NCBI GenBank assembly: GCA_021805985.1
Contig: JAJZDN010000029.1
Span: forward strand, 1 to 45,581
DNA: 45,581 nt
DNA from: Planctomycetota bacterium
GTDB taxonomy: Bacteria > Planctomycetota > Phycisphaerae > WQYP01
Direction: 5' to 3'
In this document: one piece after another, positions 27,021 to 35,648 of the stretch
Layout of the letters: every line of letters begins with the position of its first letter
How positions within the stretch are numbered: the stretch's first letter is position 1
The notes under the pieces: model-generated
Seen by the model: only the letters and a program-made list of their open reading frames with translations
Told to the model about the DNA's origin: nothing
The model's database searches: none
Position numbers and translations under genes: made by a program

Positions 27021-27743
27021 ATGGATGACTTTGCACCGCAATCCGCGACGGCACCTGGCTCCCAGGGGCAGGCTGCGGTATGGTTCGACTCACCGGAAGA
27101 CCGCCGCCGACGCCATGATATGGTACGCCAGCAGATTCTCGCACGCGGGATCCGCCAGCCACGGTTAATCCGAGCCATGGCACGGCTACCCCGGCACTTT
27201 TTCACCCACAGCCACGAGCGTCTGGTGGCCTACGACGATCATGCGATGCCGTCAGATCATGGTCAAACCATCAGCCAGCCGCTGATCGTGGCGGTTATGA
27301 CTGCGGCGCTTGATGCGCGGCCGCAGCAGCGGATATTGGAAATCGGCACGGGCACAGGATATCAGACGGCCTTACTTGCCATGCTGTATGCTCAGATATT
27401 TACCGTGGAACATGTTCGCGAATTATCCGTTGCGGCACAGGAGCGATTGCAGCATCTGGGCTTAAATAATATTAGCTATTGCGTCGGCGATGGCTCCAAA
27501 GGCTGGGAGGCGCACGGTCCGTATGACGGCATTCTGGTAACCGCCGGCGCGGTGGTGGTTCCCGAACCGCTGCTTGCCCAACTGGCTGACGGAGGCAGAT
27601 TAATTATTCCGATAGGAAAGCAGAAGCTACAAATGCTTAAGCAGTTTGAGCGTTGCGGGCAGGAAATCCGATCTACGGATATTTTGGAATGCCGCTTTGT
27701 GCCGCTGGTAGGAGAATATGGCTGGCAGCTGGGAAGGAGCTAG
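27021..27743 (+). CDS. pcm: Protein-L-isoaspartate O-methyltransferase
   Basis: It methylates L-isoaspartyl residues with S-adenosylmethionine so that damaged proteins can be repaired. Landmarks in the 240-residue product are DHGQTISQPLIVAVMT (79-94), SAM motif I LEIGTGTGYQTALLA (106-120), then CVGDGSKGW, PYDGILVTAGA and LADGGRLIIPIG. ATG 27021 is chosen because GGAGG lies 5 bases upstream; an in-frame GTG at 27009 overlaps that site. N-terminal residues 1-25 are an unconserved extension. It is followed by 829 bases without a gene. Confidence 0.93.
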   Translation: MDDFAPQSATAPGSQGQAAVWFDSPEDRRRRHDMVRQQILARGIRQPRLIRAMARLPRHFFTHSHERLVAYDDHAMPSDHGQTISQPLIVAVMTAALDARPQQRILEIGTGTGYQTALLAMLYAQIFTVEHVRELSVAAQERLQHLGLNNISYCVGDGSKGWEAHGPYDGILVTAGAVVVPEPLLAQLADGGRLIIPIGKQKLQMLKQFERCGQEIRSTDILECRFVPLVGEYGWQLGRS

Positions 27744-27829
27744 GATTTGGGAGTTAGTAGTTAGAATTATTTGGAAGTGCTGCGCGGCGTTTTTGGTTTG
27801 CTCGGCAGATAAATCTGCCGGCTAACATT

Positions 27830-27878
27830 ATTCCAGATTCAATACTTCAGGTTCCAAGTTCCAGATTCCTGGTTCCGC
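27830..27878 (+). repeat. 7-bp tandem repeat, seven units of the TTCC word
   Basis: The units read ATTCCAG, ATTCAAT, ACTTCAG, GTTCCAA, GTTCCAG, ATTCCTG, GTTCCGC. The phase is exactly 7 bases throughout while the word drifts. Confidence 0.8.
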
Positions 27879-28108
27879 GGGACGCATGTTCCACCGATTA
27901 CACCGATGGACACAGATTACGCCGATTACGCGGCTACCAGTGGGGTTGGTCTGGGACGATTGCGGTATGGGCGGCGCTCGTCGCCGGGCGACGACGCTAA
28001 ACAGGGGGAGTTTACGTGCAGGGCAAGGGGTATAGGACGCAACGCGTGGCGGTTCTGGATGGCGGGCCATGCGATCCGGGGGATTATTTAGTTTTCAAAT
28101 AGCGGGCG

Positions 28109-28157
28109 GTGATCAGTTATCACGGATCGCTGATCGCGGATCACGGATCACGGATCA
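28109..28157 (+). repeat. 7-bp tandem repeat, seven units of the GATC word
   Basis: The units read GTGATCA, GTTATCA, CGGATCG, CTGATCG, then CGGATCA three times. This is the clearest local array of the GATC-containing variety. Confidence 0.88.
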
Positions 28158-28188
28158 ATTCCGGGGCCATAGGGCGCGAGGGCGCGGG

Positions 28189-28407
28189 AAATCGGGCGGC
28201 GGCCCGATTAGAGCAAGTGAATTTAGAACAGGTGAGCAGTAGAGCACGTTCGGCTGGCGCAAAAGAGAGGCTGCCGCCGGAACATGAGACTCCTTCTGCG
28301 CTCGCCGGTTCTGATCAGCTTTCACATTTTTTCCCCCACACGCCGGATTGGAGCAGGAGAGAGTGGAGAGGTGAGCAGTAGAGCGAATCGGGCGGCGGCC
28401 CGATTAG
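28189..28407 (+). repeat. Duplicated hairpin plus GGTGAGCAGTAGAGC motif
   Basis: AATCGGGCGGCGGCCCGATT (7-bp stem, 6-base loop) occurs near 28189 and near 28385. GGTGAGCAGTAGAGC occurs near 28231 and again near 28370, directly before the second hairpin. This is an imperfect local duplication of non-coding DNA. Confidence 0.7.
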
Positions 28408-28420
28408 AGAGGGGGAATTC

Positions 28421-28530
28421 GGAACCTGGAATTTGGAATCTGGAATCTGGAATCTGGAATTGGGCATCTCGCATCTGGCATTTAGCGGCGATGGCGCTTC
28501 AAGGCATTCTAACTTCTAACTCCTGGCTCC
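28421..28530 (+). repeat. Composite heptad block (GGAATCT, GGCATCT, spacer, CTAACTC)
   Basis: Six GGAAxxx heptads lead into GGCATCT, CGCATCT and GGCATTT (28421-28483). A spacer AGCGGCGATGGCGCTTC plus AAGGCATT follows, then CTAACTT, CTAACTC and CTGGCTC. The same order is seen at 42661-42750 and 43780-43868. Confidence 0.85.
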
Positions 28531-28572
28531 CCGGCACTGAGTGCTGGGTCTGCAATCCGTAACTTCCGGGCC

Positions 28573-28980
28573 TTACCAGATTGTCCGCACAGCCTTCGAT
28601 CGGCGGATTGCTGCATCTGCGGTGATCAACTCCATTCCCGCGGCCTGGGCGGTGGCTCCAATTAGCCGGTCGGCGGGATCCTTTGGATAGCTTGCGGGCA
28701 ATTGTGATAAACGAGCACAGGCGGCTCCGGTGATCGGGAGCACCACAAACCTCGCTTCGATTTCCGTAAGAAATGATTCCAGAGGTACTCGAAGATCAAT
28801 ACGCCCCTTATTCACCAGCATGGCCAGTTCCAGCAGGCTGATGTCCGAGATGGCCAGCCCATTACCCTCTTTCCGGGCTTTATCGATCCCCGCTTTGGCA
28901 TGAGTTGAGAGCAGGTCGGGCGAAAATGCCAACCAGACGACGATATGTGTGTCCAGAAGGATCAAATGAGGTCTCCCCAT
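28573..28980 (-). CDS. VapC-like PIN-domain toxin
   Basis: A 135-residue PIN-domain ribonuclease, expected to cleave RNA when free of its antitoxin. The acidic residues are in place: Asp10 in LLDTHIVVW, Glu51 in ISLLELAML, Asp101 and Asp104 in KDPADRLIGATA, and Asp122 in ITADAAI. Its DTHIVVWL start and DPADRLIxATA motif match the VapC group that pairs with Phd/YefM-type antitoxins. The start at 28980 lies inside the antitoxin gene end (19-base overlap), so the pair is translationally coupled. A longer frame from 29160 is a shadow of the antitoxin. Confidence 0.88.
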   Translation of the reverse strand: MGRPHLILLDTHIVVWLAFSPDLLSTHAKAGIDKARKEGNGLAISDISLLELAMLVNKGRIDLRVPLESFLTEIEARFVVLPITGAACARLSQLPASYPKDPADRLIGATAQAAGMELITADAAIRRSKAVRTIW

Positions 28981-29195
28981 TCCTTGGCGGCCAGCACGGG
29001 GCTGATTATATCGCCTGTAACAGCCCCTTTGCCCCGGAGAAAGTGATAGATGCTGTCCCCGCTGGTCTCGACCGGCACAAGCTTCGCGATGGCGCGGCCC
29101 CGCTTGGTGATAGTCACCGCTTCGCGCCTGGTTTGAACCTCGTCCATAATCGCCAGACATCGCGCCTTAAACGCACCCGCTGCAATCGTCTTCAT
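28962..29195 (-). CDS. Phd/YefM-family antitoxin
   Basis: 77 residues starting MKTIAAGAFKARCLAIMDEV, with the typical Phd/YefM core EAVTITKRGRAIAKLVPV. The N-terminal half should bind the operator and the C-terminal tail (VLAAKEWGDLI) should wrap the VapC-like toxin. ATG 29195 is chosen because AAAGGAG lies 6 bases upstream; the frame opens 24 bases earlier. The paired palindromes directly upstream are a likely autoregulatory site. Confidence 0.9.
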   Translation of the reverse strand: MKTIAAGAFKARCLAIMDEVQTRREAVTITKRGRAIAKLVPVETSGDSIYHFLRGKGAVTGDIISPVLAAKEWGDLI

Positions 29196-29207
29196 GGAAA
29201 ACTCCTT

Positions 29208-29233
29208 TACCATGGTCATAATACCATGGTCAT
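29208..29233 (-). promoter_or_regulatory. Double palindromic operator of the Phd/VapC pair
   Basis: The palindrome ACCATGGT occurs at 29209-29216 and 29223-29230. It sits in a direct repeat TACCATGGTCAT (29208-29219 and 29222-29233) with centres 14 bases apart. It lies immediately before the antitoxin ribosome binding site, where Phd-type antitoxins bind to repress their own genes. The binding role is inferred. Confidence 0.65.
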
Positions 29234-29280
29234 TTTAGCTAAACAAATGGGACAACAGCAGGTGGCAGCGGCGATAGAGT

Positions 29281-29400
29281 TGGAAACTAGAAGTCAGGAG
29301 TTAGAAGTTAGAAGGTTTTGGAAGCGCTGGCGCTTGGCGGCATTTTGCATCGAGCATCTTGCATCTCGCATCTGGCATTTAGCGGAAGCGCTGTTGCTGT
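29281..29400. repeat. Composite heptad block with an inverted spacer
   Basis: GGAAACT, AGAAGTC, AGGAGTT, AGAAGTT and AGAAGGT (29282-29316) are the reverse complement of the CTAACTC word set. They are followed by the spacer in inverse orientation (GGAAGCGCTGGCGCTTGGC). Six forward heptads then run from GGCATTT to GGCATTT (29339-29380). A second AGCGGAAGCGCTG closes the block. Confidence 0.82.
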
Positions 29401-29423
29401 TGCTTTGTTCGGCCGTAGCCGCG

Positions 29424-29560
29424 CCGGTTACTGAATTTACTGCAATTACTGCTAATATTGCCAATACTGACACTGGGACCGGGAACCTGCAACCTGGAAG
29501 CCAAGCCGACTACTCAATATTGAATCTACTCATCAATACTGCAATTACTGCCAAATACTG
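29424..29560 (+). repeat. Short 7-9-base repeats of an ATTACTG word
   Basis: GAATTTACT, GCAATTACT, GCTAATATT and GCCAATACT lead into GGGAACCT, GCAACCT and GGAAGCC. A second run, CAATACTGCAATTACTG, sits near 29535. The phase is mostly 9 bases in the first part. No gene is seen between the antitoxin gene and 29581. Confidence 0.6.
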
Positions 29561-29580
29561 ATTTATTCTCGCGGAAGCGG

Positions 29581-32500
29581 TTATCCGCGGAAGGTTCCTA
29601 TTACTTGATTTGTTAAGCTCACGGACCGGGCGGGTGAACGGAAGCGGCTGTCGGCTTTGCCGGCGGAAATAGCGGATTGGAGTTCCTTCACCCGGCTTTG
29701 AACGGCGTCCATTTTGGGATAACGCACTTCCCGGAAGCCGGTGACCGGTTCGGGGGCCATGAGAATATCCAGCCACAGGTTATAAAGCCACGGCTCATGG
29801 AGTTCGCAGGTGTCCACCAGACGGGTGTACCATTCACGGAAGGCCTTTTCACGTGCATGCCAGGCGGGCATGAGCGTGCGCAACCAGCGGCAGTGACGCA
29901 ACACGCGCATTTGCCAGTCATAGCCTTTGAAATGGAATCGGAGCTTAAAGCCGGCGATATCAAATTCCGGTCGGTTCAAATGGACATATTTAATTTTGTC
30001 GCCATTGGCGGGATTCACATTATACCGGCGGCGATCGCGGCGATATTTTTCCGGGCTGGTATACATCATGGCAACATATACTTCGTCTTTAATCATCATC
30101 ACTTTGGCCAAATTCCAGATCACCGCGCGGGTCACGGCAAAATTTCGCGCCAGGTTATCCTGTTGATAGGTTTTTACGACGCGCGAAGCGTAGCCGCGGG
30201 CGTAGGGCAAGGCACCCCATTGGATAGCGTCAAACAAGCGGATGACATAATCCCGCTTGAGACCATCTTCCAACTGCGGCATTTGCTCGAGCGTTTCGCG
30301 GCATATCCGGCGATATTCATCGGCGTTGCGCTTTCCCCAGATGGAACTGACCATTAAAATGTTGGCCTTGCGTTCAATGGCCTGATCCACGGTTTCCACT
30401 TCGCGCGGGGCGGCAACACCAAAAAGATCCGGACGCAGAACAATTTTCCGGCCGATGTTAAACGCACGATAATTACGTTCAAATTCGCGGCGGACGGCAT
30501 GGCGAATCGCCCAGGTAATACTCTTGTAAGAAACGGGAATAAACCCAAGCTGGTAGGCTACCCCCAACATCATAATGTTGGCATAGAGTTTGGAATCCAG
30601 CAGGCGCTCGCATAAATCACCTACATTAAAGCTGAAAAACTGCCCCGGCTTGCATTGGGCTTTAATCATTTCAGCGAGTTGTTCCGGCGAAAAATCTTCC
30701 CGGCCCAGTAAGGTCAGAATAGTGGGCGTTTTTCCGGTGTTAATTACAGCATGCGTGTATTTGGGCGAGGCCACGCGAAGATTGTCCTTAGGTGAAATGG
30801 CGCGGGCCGCCTCCAGTGCGTCGATGCCAATGAGCAGGTCCGCCTTGCCATAGGGAGTAATGGCTGAGCCTTGCACGCTTTGGCGGGCAAAAAGTAATTG
30901 GCTGAACACGCCGCCATTACGAATGGCCAGACCTTTTTTATCTACAAAGGCAATCTGATAGCCTTCTTTATGGCCCGCGCGAACCAGAATTTCACCGGCC
31001 ACACCGATGCCCATACCGCCCACGCCCGCCAGGTAGCAACGCCAATGCTCGCCCATTTTCATCATGGGCGGTTCGGGCATTCCGGTGAGGTCCACCACTT
31101 CATCCGGCATGCGAGGCGGGCGTTTGCGGGTAACAATTACCTGCTCAAAACTGGGACAGGCATCAATCCGCGAGCAGGCCGCATCATTGACGCAACTGGT
31201 AAAGTCCGTCTGGATTTTCGGACCGTAATCGGTCTGGGAAACTTTCAGCGCGGGGCACCCGGTCTGCTTGGTGCATTCCAGGCAGTATTCACAGACTTCA
31301 TCGGTAATGTTCATGTACGCTTTGGAGCGGATGAAGCCATGCTCTTTTTTCTCCTGCACTTCGGCGCGGTGCTTGCGGCGATTAAACGTAATGCCGCACT
31401 CTTTGTCCGCGATGATGATCTTGACGCCATCCTGGAGAATCACAGATTCCAGCAGGTCTTTATATTTATCCCGTTCAGCGGGATTCACGCGAAATACCCG
31501 TGCCTGAGGTTCATCGCGGCCATCTTTGCCTTTGATTCGTAAGGTGCCAGCTGCATCAGGAATCAGAGAGCGCACGATGCGTTCAATATCATGAGCCAGA
31601 ACGGGTGCTCCGGTAATATCTTCGTGGAGTGTTGGGTTGGGTTGATGCCCGGTCATGGCGGTGGTGCCATTCTCCAGGATGATGTAGGTTATGTCCTGTC
31701 CCTGATTGATCGAATTTCCAATTGCCAATTGTCCGGAGTGGAAAAATGTGCCATCGCCCATGAACACAATTTGCTTATTGGTAATAAACGGATCGACTCC
31801 GCCGCCGGTAGCACCGCCCAGGCCCATGCCGCTGTAATTGTGCATCAGCGGCTTATTAGGCTCAAACATCATCATTGTATAGCAGCCGGTATCACCATGG
31901 GCTACAAGGTCCATGGGGGGTTTGCCGTAACGTTGCTGCATGTATTGGGCATTGAGGAAGTTACCGCGAATTTCCAGCAGAGCGCTGGAAGAGTCTCGAT
32001 GCGGGCAACCTGGGCAATACGCGGGGGTGCGAATCGCGACATCCACCTTGGAACTGTTGGCCAGGGCGATGGTGTCGAGTTCTTCGGTGAGGCGCCCGTT
32101 GGAAAGCTCGTAGGGTATATTGGGCGTATCGCGTAGAAAGCCGGTGAGCAATTCAATAAGAATCGACGGATGCAACCCGCGAGTCGAAGGAATGCCGGGG
32201 CGATTATTGGGAAATAATTTACCCCAGATTTGCGAACTGACGGCGGGATTGTCCGGCTCAAGCTGGCGCAACTGCGATAGATGATCTGTGACTTGCCGTT
32301 CTATAAAACTGCGTCGCTCTTCCACGACAATGATACGTTCACACATTTCCGAGAGTTGATTTACCAGGGTGGTATCGACGGGATAACTGATGGCTAGTTT
32401 GAGCATGGGAAATTGTCCCAGTAGCCCCATTTCCTGCAAGGCGTGCATGAGCAGCATGTGCGAAGGCCCGGAGGATATAAATCCTACGGGAGCCTTTTGG

Positions 32501-33297
32501 GATCTGCCACCGCGCCAGGTGCGTTCAATGGGATAGAGAATTCGCGATAATCCCAGTTGCCGACAGCGTGCCAGAAGTGCTGCAAAACGATCATCAAAGG
32601 TCAGTTCCTGCCGCCAACTGCGGGGTGGAAGCAGCACGGTGGTTTCAACGGGAATTTTGCCGGTTTCAATGGCGATACGATCATTGGTGCTGATGGTGGG
32701 CCAATAATTGGGTCGGCATTCCACGGTGCCACCGCCATCGGCGATCGCCACGGTGACCATCATGCCGATATATAATTTAGAGGCTACGGATAGATCAAAA
32801 CCGTGCGGCACCCAATCTTTGAGTTCCTGGGATGTGGCGGGTTCGAGCACGGGCACACGCAAATGCTCAAAGAGAAACCGCGAATCCGCCGGGACTTGCG
32901 TGGAATCACTCCAGGGATCATCACCAGAAACGATCATCGCTCCGCCGGTGGGATGCGGTATTCCAGATAAATTGCCCAACGCCAGAGCATCCGCGGCCAC
33001 GTGCAGGCCGACGGATTTGAACACCGCAATTCCTTTCACGCCGACCATTTGAGCGCCATTGAGCATAGCGACACTGATGGCCTCATTGTTAGCCATTTTG
33101 GCGCAAACGCCTTTTTCCTTCAGGAGTGCGGCAATATCATGGCAAGAATCAAAGAAGCCGGCCAGCGGAGAACCGGGATAACCTGTGAGTAGCGCAACGC
33201 CCCCCGGAGTCTCCAGGCAGCCTTTAAGAATCAATTCGGCCCCACCGAAGATTTCCGAGCCTGACTCAATTTGAAAACGTTGATCAATCTTCATCAT
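29581..33297 (-). CDS. Single-chain indolepyruvate:ferredoxin oxidoreductase
   Basis: It oxidatively decarboxylates aryl-pyruvates to acyl-CoA, reducing ferredoxin. One 1238-residue chain carries all domains. The N-terminal pyrimidine-side domain has LLTGYPGSPLAGF. The TPP-binding domain has CPGCPHRD, HGDTGCYTM, FMGDGTFFHSG and ENGTTAMTGHQPNP. A cysteine-rich iron-sulphur part follows (CEYCLEC, TGCPALK, then CVNDAACSRIDACPSF). Next comes the gamma domain with AGVGGMGIGVAGEIL, and last a long C-terminal DUF6537-like region. This is the layout of the long proteobacterial-type enzymes (about 1150 residues). It is isolated, with no ferredoxin or CoA-ligase gene beside it. Confidence 0.9.
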   Translation of the reverse strand: MMKIDQRFQIESGSEIFGGAELILKGCLETPGGVALLTGYPGSPLAGFFDSCHDIAALLKEKGVCAKMANNEAISVAMLNGAQMVGVKGIAVFKSVGLHVAADALALGNLSGIPHPTGGAMIVSGDDPWSDSTQVPADSRFLFEHLRVPVLEPATSQELKDWVPHGFDLSVASKLYIGMMVTVAIADGGGTVECRPNYWPTISTNDRIAIETGKIPVETTVLLPPRSWRQELTFDDRFAALLARCRQLGLSRILYPIERTWRGGRSQKAPVGFISSGPSHMLLMHALQEMGLLGQFPMLKLAISYPVDTTLVNQLSEMCERIIVVEERRSFIERQVTDHLSQLRQLEPDNPAVSSQIWGKLFPNNRPGIPSTRGLHPSILIELLTGFLRDTPNIPYELSNGRLTEELDTIALANSSKVDVAIRTPAYCPGCPHRDSSSALLEIRGNFLNAQYMQQRYGKPPMDLVAHGDTGCYTMMMFEPNKPLMHNYSGMGLGGATGGGVDPFITNKQIVFMGDGTFFHSGQLAIGNSINQGQDITYIILENGTTAMTGHQPNPTLHEDITGAPVLAHDIERIVRSLIPDAAGTLRIKGKDGRDEPQARVFRVNPAERDKYKDLLESVILQDGVKIIIADKECGITFNRRKHRAEVQEKKEHGFIRSKAYMNITDEVCEYCLECTKQTGCPALKVSQTDYGPKIQTDFTSCVNDAACSRIDACPSFEQVIVTRKRPPRMPDEVVDLTGMPEPPMMKMGEHWRCYLAGVGGMGIGVAGEILVRAGHKEGYQIAFVDKKGLAIRNGGVFSQLLFARQSVQGSAITPYGKADLLIGIDALEAARAISPKDNLRVASPKYTHAVINTGKTPTILTLLGREDFSPEQLAEMIKAQCKPGQFFSFNVGDLCERLLDSKLYANIMMLGVAYQLGFIPVSYKSITWAIRHAVRREFERNYRAFNIGRKIVLRPDLFGVAAPREVETVDQAIERKANILMVSSIWGKRNADEYRRICRETLEQMPQLEDGLKRDYVIRLFDAIQWGALPYARGYASRVVKTYQQDNLARNFAVTRAVIWNLAKVMMIKDEVYVAMMYTSPEKYRRDRRRYNVNPANGDKIKYVHLNRPEFDIAGFKLRFHFKGYDWQMRVLRHCRWLRTLMPAWHAREKAFREWYTRLVDTCELHEPWLYNLWLDILMAPEPVTGFREVRYPKMDAVQSRVKELQSAISAGKADSRFRSPARSVSLTNQVIGTFRG

Positions 33298-33587
33298 TTA
33301 TCCGCTGAGAACCTCTATAAACCATGACCGATGAACTTGCGCCATCGATTCCCGCCGCCCGTTCCCGCGAGGGCCTCATTATACCCGTTGCGGGGTCAGA
33401 TAACCAGAAAACGCTATCAACAAAAACGCCATTAACATTCCACAGGGCATGCAGGAACGCCCATGGGCATGCACCGCCTGCGGAATCAATGCGCCACGGC
33501 CCTGCCCGCCAACAAGCGGATGCGCCATTAAAGGTTAAACGGATAAGAGATACTCGTATTGCCGATGCCTTTGGTCGGTTCTAATCT
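33298..33587. other. Gap between the oxidoreductase and PEP-CTERM genes
   Basis: A minus-strand TATAAT (33383-33378) lies about 80 bases before the oxidoreductase start and may be its -10 box, without a good -35. An 86-codon plus-strand frame (33324-33584) has no ribosome binding site and no recognisable product, so I do not call it a gene. Confidence 0.35.
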
Positions 33588-34457
33588 TCAGCCTTGTCGC
33601 GAAGCCCCGCGGCGCAGTGGCAGCAATAACAAGCTGCTGCCGGCCGCCAGCAACAGACTTAACATGCCGGGTTCCGGTACTGGGGTGGTGGAATTCGCAT
33701 AGTTGAAATTACTGATGGTCTGCTGATAGGCGGTTGCGGGAGTACTGCCGGTTTTTCCCTCAAAGCCGAAGTTGGTGCTGACCCCCAGCGTCGATGCAAG
33801 GTTGATATTAAAGGTAAAGACTTGCCGTTGCCCGGTGGACGTGCTGATTATTTCCTGCAAACTTGTCGTGCTGGGGTCATAATTTAGCGCTACGCCAACA
33901 ATCGAGCCGGTGTAGAGAAAATTGGTGGTAATCGAGTAGGCCCCTTGCGATGGCGTGGAACTTGTGCTTCCGCCCGCGCCACCACCGTTAATGCTGCTGC
34001 CACCGCCGCCACCGCCAGTGTTGCCGGGATTACTGTAATAGGTGACGTTGCTGGCATACGGATTAATTGTAAATTCCAGGCCCGGCGTGGACGAGGAACT
34101 ATTGCTTAGAAAAAAATTAGCCAGCGTGCCGTTTAAGGCCGCCGGCGGTGTGCTGGTGTTGGGAGAAATGCCTGCACCACTGACACCATAATCAAACGAA
34201 ATTGAAAATGGACTGGCAGTGGAAAGCGAATCGTTGGATAAAAAAGTATTATCTTCCGCCGCCGATAGATCAGACGCGGTGCTGGTGGTAATGTTGAACG
34301 CCTGTCCGGCTACGCCACTGGCACCGGACCCGTTGTTCGAAAAGCCGCCCAGATCACTTGGCGGAACGGTTGTCGCTTGAGCCGCAACCGCACCAGCCGC
34401 TGTCGCTGCGGCAAATACCGCACTGAAAACCCAACCACGATGTTTTGAAATAGTCAT
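33588..34457 (-). CDS. PEP-CTERM sorted secreted protein
   Basis: 289 residues with a signal peptide (about 1-28, ending AAQA|TTV) and a C-terminal sorting tail. The tail has VPEPG, then the hydrophobic LSLLLAAGSSLLLLPL, then a basic RRGASRQG end. Proteins with this tail are processed by an exosortase and exported or anchored at the surface. The mature part is Ser/Thr/Gly/Asn-rich, with a flexible glycine-serine linker near residue 150 (GGGGGGSS). ATG 34457 is preferred for its GGGGA site 8 bases upstream; ATG 34472 is the alternative. No exosortase gene is in the window. Confidence 0.88.
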   Translation of the reverse strand: MTISKHRGWVFSAVFAAATAAGAVAAQATTVPPSDLGGFSNNGSGASGVAGQAFNITTSTASDLSAAEDNTFLSNDSLSTASPFSISFDYGVSGAGISPNTSTPPAALNGTLANFFLSNSSSSTPGLEFTINPYASNVTYYSNPGNTGGGGGGSSINGGGAGGSTSSTPSQGAYSITTNFLYTGSIVGVALNYDPSTTSLQEIISTSTGQRQVFTFNINLASTLGVSTNFGFEGKTGSTPATAYQQTISNFNYANSTTPVPEPGMLSLLLAAGSSLLLLPLRRGASRQG

Positions 34458-34480
34458 AATTCCGATCCCCATAACCTTAT

Positions 34481-34520
34481 GGCACAGATATTACCCCGAT
34501 GGCGCAGATATTATCTCGCC
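34481..34520 (-). promoter_or_regulatory. 20-bp tandem repeat before a PEP-CTERM gene
   Basis: Two adjacent 20-base units (34481-34500 and 34501-34520) share GGCxCAGATATTA and a C-rich end. On the minus strand each contains TAATATCTG. They lie 23-63 bases before the start at 34457, a place suited to a promoter or activator/repressor site. The role is inferred. Confidence 0.45.
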
Positions 34521-34713
34521 CCGGGAGCCTGTCCCAGTAAATCACCACGTTGCTAAAGTTCCATCCTGCCATCGCGCTGCGATCGCCCTTATGCACCTGA
34601 CCAGCAAGTGCCATCCCGCCGAGTTCGGTAGAGACACTATTCCCAACGTCTCACCGCACTAATAGTTGCAGCACACCTGCATGGCCCCGCCGATTGACCG
34701 CACCCCCGTGCCG

Positions 34714-35346
34714 TCAAACAGGCAATAAGTGCCCGCTCGCCCGCCGCTTCGGCAACAGCAATATTCCCAAGCCGGCCAAAGCCATGAGGCTCAACGCCGC
34801 CGGTTCCGGCACGGCTACGGTAATCGATCCGTGATGCGCGGGGTTCACCGAAGCCGGGAATCCGAATTGCGGCACTGGATTAAAAGTTCGCACATAATAC
34901 GGTGCATTTTCCGGCAGGGAATAATTAGAACGTGCCGCGCCTGATTGCCTGGCTCCGCCAAATAATTCCGAGACAAATTCCTGATTATCATCCACCTGCA
35001 CCAACTGCCCACCGGTGATAAAATTCGGCACCGCCGTTTTATTACCGCCTTCAGTTACCACAAACATCGAGAGTTTTTCATTGAGGACATTGGCCTCTTC
35101 GGGAGTCACAGCGCCGCCGGTTTGTGAGGAATAATCGCTGTTACCGGAGTTGGAAAAGCTTGAACCACCAGAGCCAATAGTCCAAAATGATTTGGCATTT
35201 ACACCGGAATTCATCAGTGCCGTAGGGCCGTTGTCGCTGAACGTCACCACGCTGGTAGTTGATGCGTTAACCACCGGGGCGGCACCTGATGCTAACAAGG
35301 CCGCGGCGGAAATTAAGCCTGCTAACGATAATTTGATGTACTGCAT
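34714..35346 (-). CDS. PEP-CTERM sorted secreted protein
   Basis: 210 residues from ATG 35346 (AGAAGG 5 bases upstream). A signal peptide ends about residue 29 (VVNA|STT). The C-terminal tail is VPEPAALSLMALAGLGILLLPKRR plus a short end, the standard PEP-CTERM arrangement. The mature region, with NxGNSDYSS and a polar central part, shows no known domain. It is on the same strand as the neighbouring PEP-CTERM gene but unrelated in sequence outside the tail. Confidence 0.9.
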   Translation of the reverse strand: MQYIKLSLAGLISAAALLASGAAPVVNASTTSVVTFSDNGPTALMNSGVNAKSFWTIGSGGSSFSNSGNSDYSSQTGGAVTPEEANVLNEKLSMFVVTEGGNKTAVPNFITGGQLVQVDDNQEFVSELFGGARQSGAARSNYSLPENAPYYVRTFNPVPQFGFPASVNPAHHGSITVAVPEPAALSLMALAGLGILLLPKRRASGHLLPV

Positions 35347-35648
35347 AGAAACCTTCTCTCTTTACCTGAAACTCTGACTCACTTCCGGCGGACGCCCGCC
35401 ATGGGTGTCCAAGAAATCCGGCGATTTTTTTTACCGTGCATTATTTCAGAACTTGCTCTCACGCCCATGAGCTTAGCAGTGCAGAAACATGCGCACCGGG
35501 CATTCATGGCCCTAACAAGATTTGAGCATAGAATCTTCATCGGTGATCGTCAATAGGAACATCAGTAATATTACAATTTTTGCCGACAAAATCGCGTTAT
35601 CAGACGCGAAGTGTTTCCGATAACTTCTTTTTACTGCTTTTTAGAAGA
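35347..35648. other. 302-base gap upstream of a PEP-CTERM gene and downstream of infC
   Basis: No gene is seen. An 8-bp hairpin (GGACGCCC / GGGTGTCC, about 35391-35411) would lie in the 5' leader of the PEP-CTERM message. Imperfect hairpins with a GTTATC / GATAAC stem (about 35596-35626) may end infC transcription, but no T-run makes this clear. Confidence 0.35.

Larger units (their letters stand above)
27744..28572. other. 829-base gene-free region made of short tandem repeats
   Basis: I see no convincing gene here on either strand. The region holds an inverted composite heptad block (27751-27789), a perfect 8-bp hairpin CGGCAGAT-AA-ATCTGCCG at about 27803-27820, heptads at 27830-27878, GATTACA-like words at 27894-27931, CGGATCA heptads at 28109-28157, a duplicated hairpin (about 28189 and 28384), and a composite block at 28421-28530. 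Confidence 0.7.

Noticed and set aside
28109-28562. Short plus-strand frames in the repeat region
   Set aside because: They run through heptad arrays and duplicated hairpins and show no protein-like pattern.
28109-29380. Tandem repeats might be a CRISPR array
   Set aside because: Units are 7 bases, contiguous and without unique spacers, and no cas gene is nearby.
33324-33584. An 86-codon plus-strand open frame
   Set aside because: No ribosome binding site, no recognisable product and no signal or domain.
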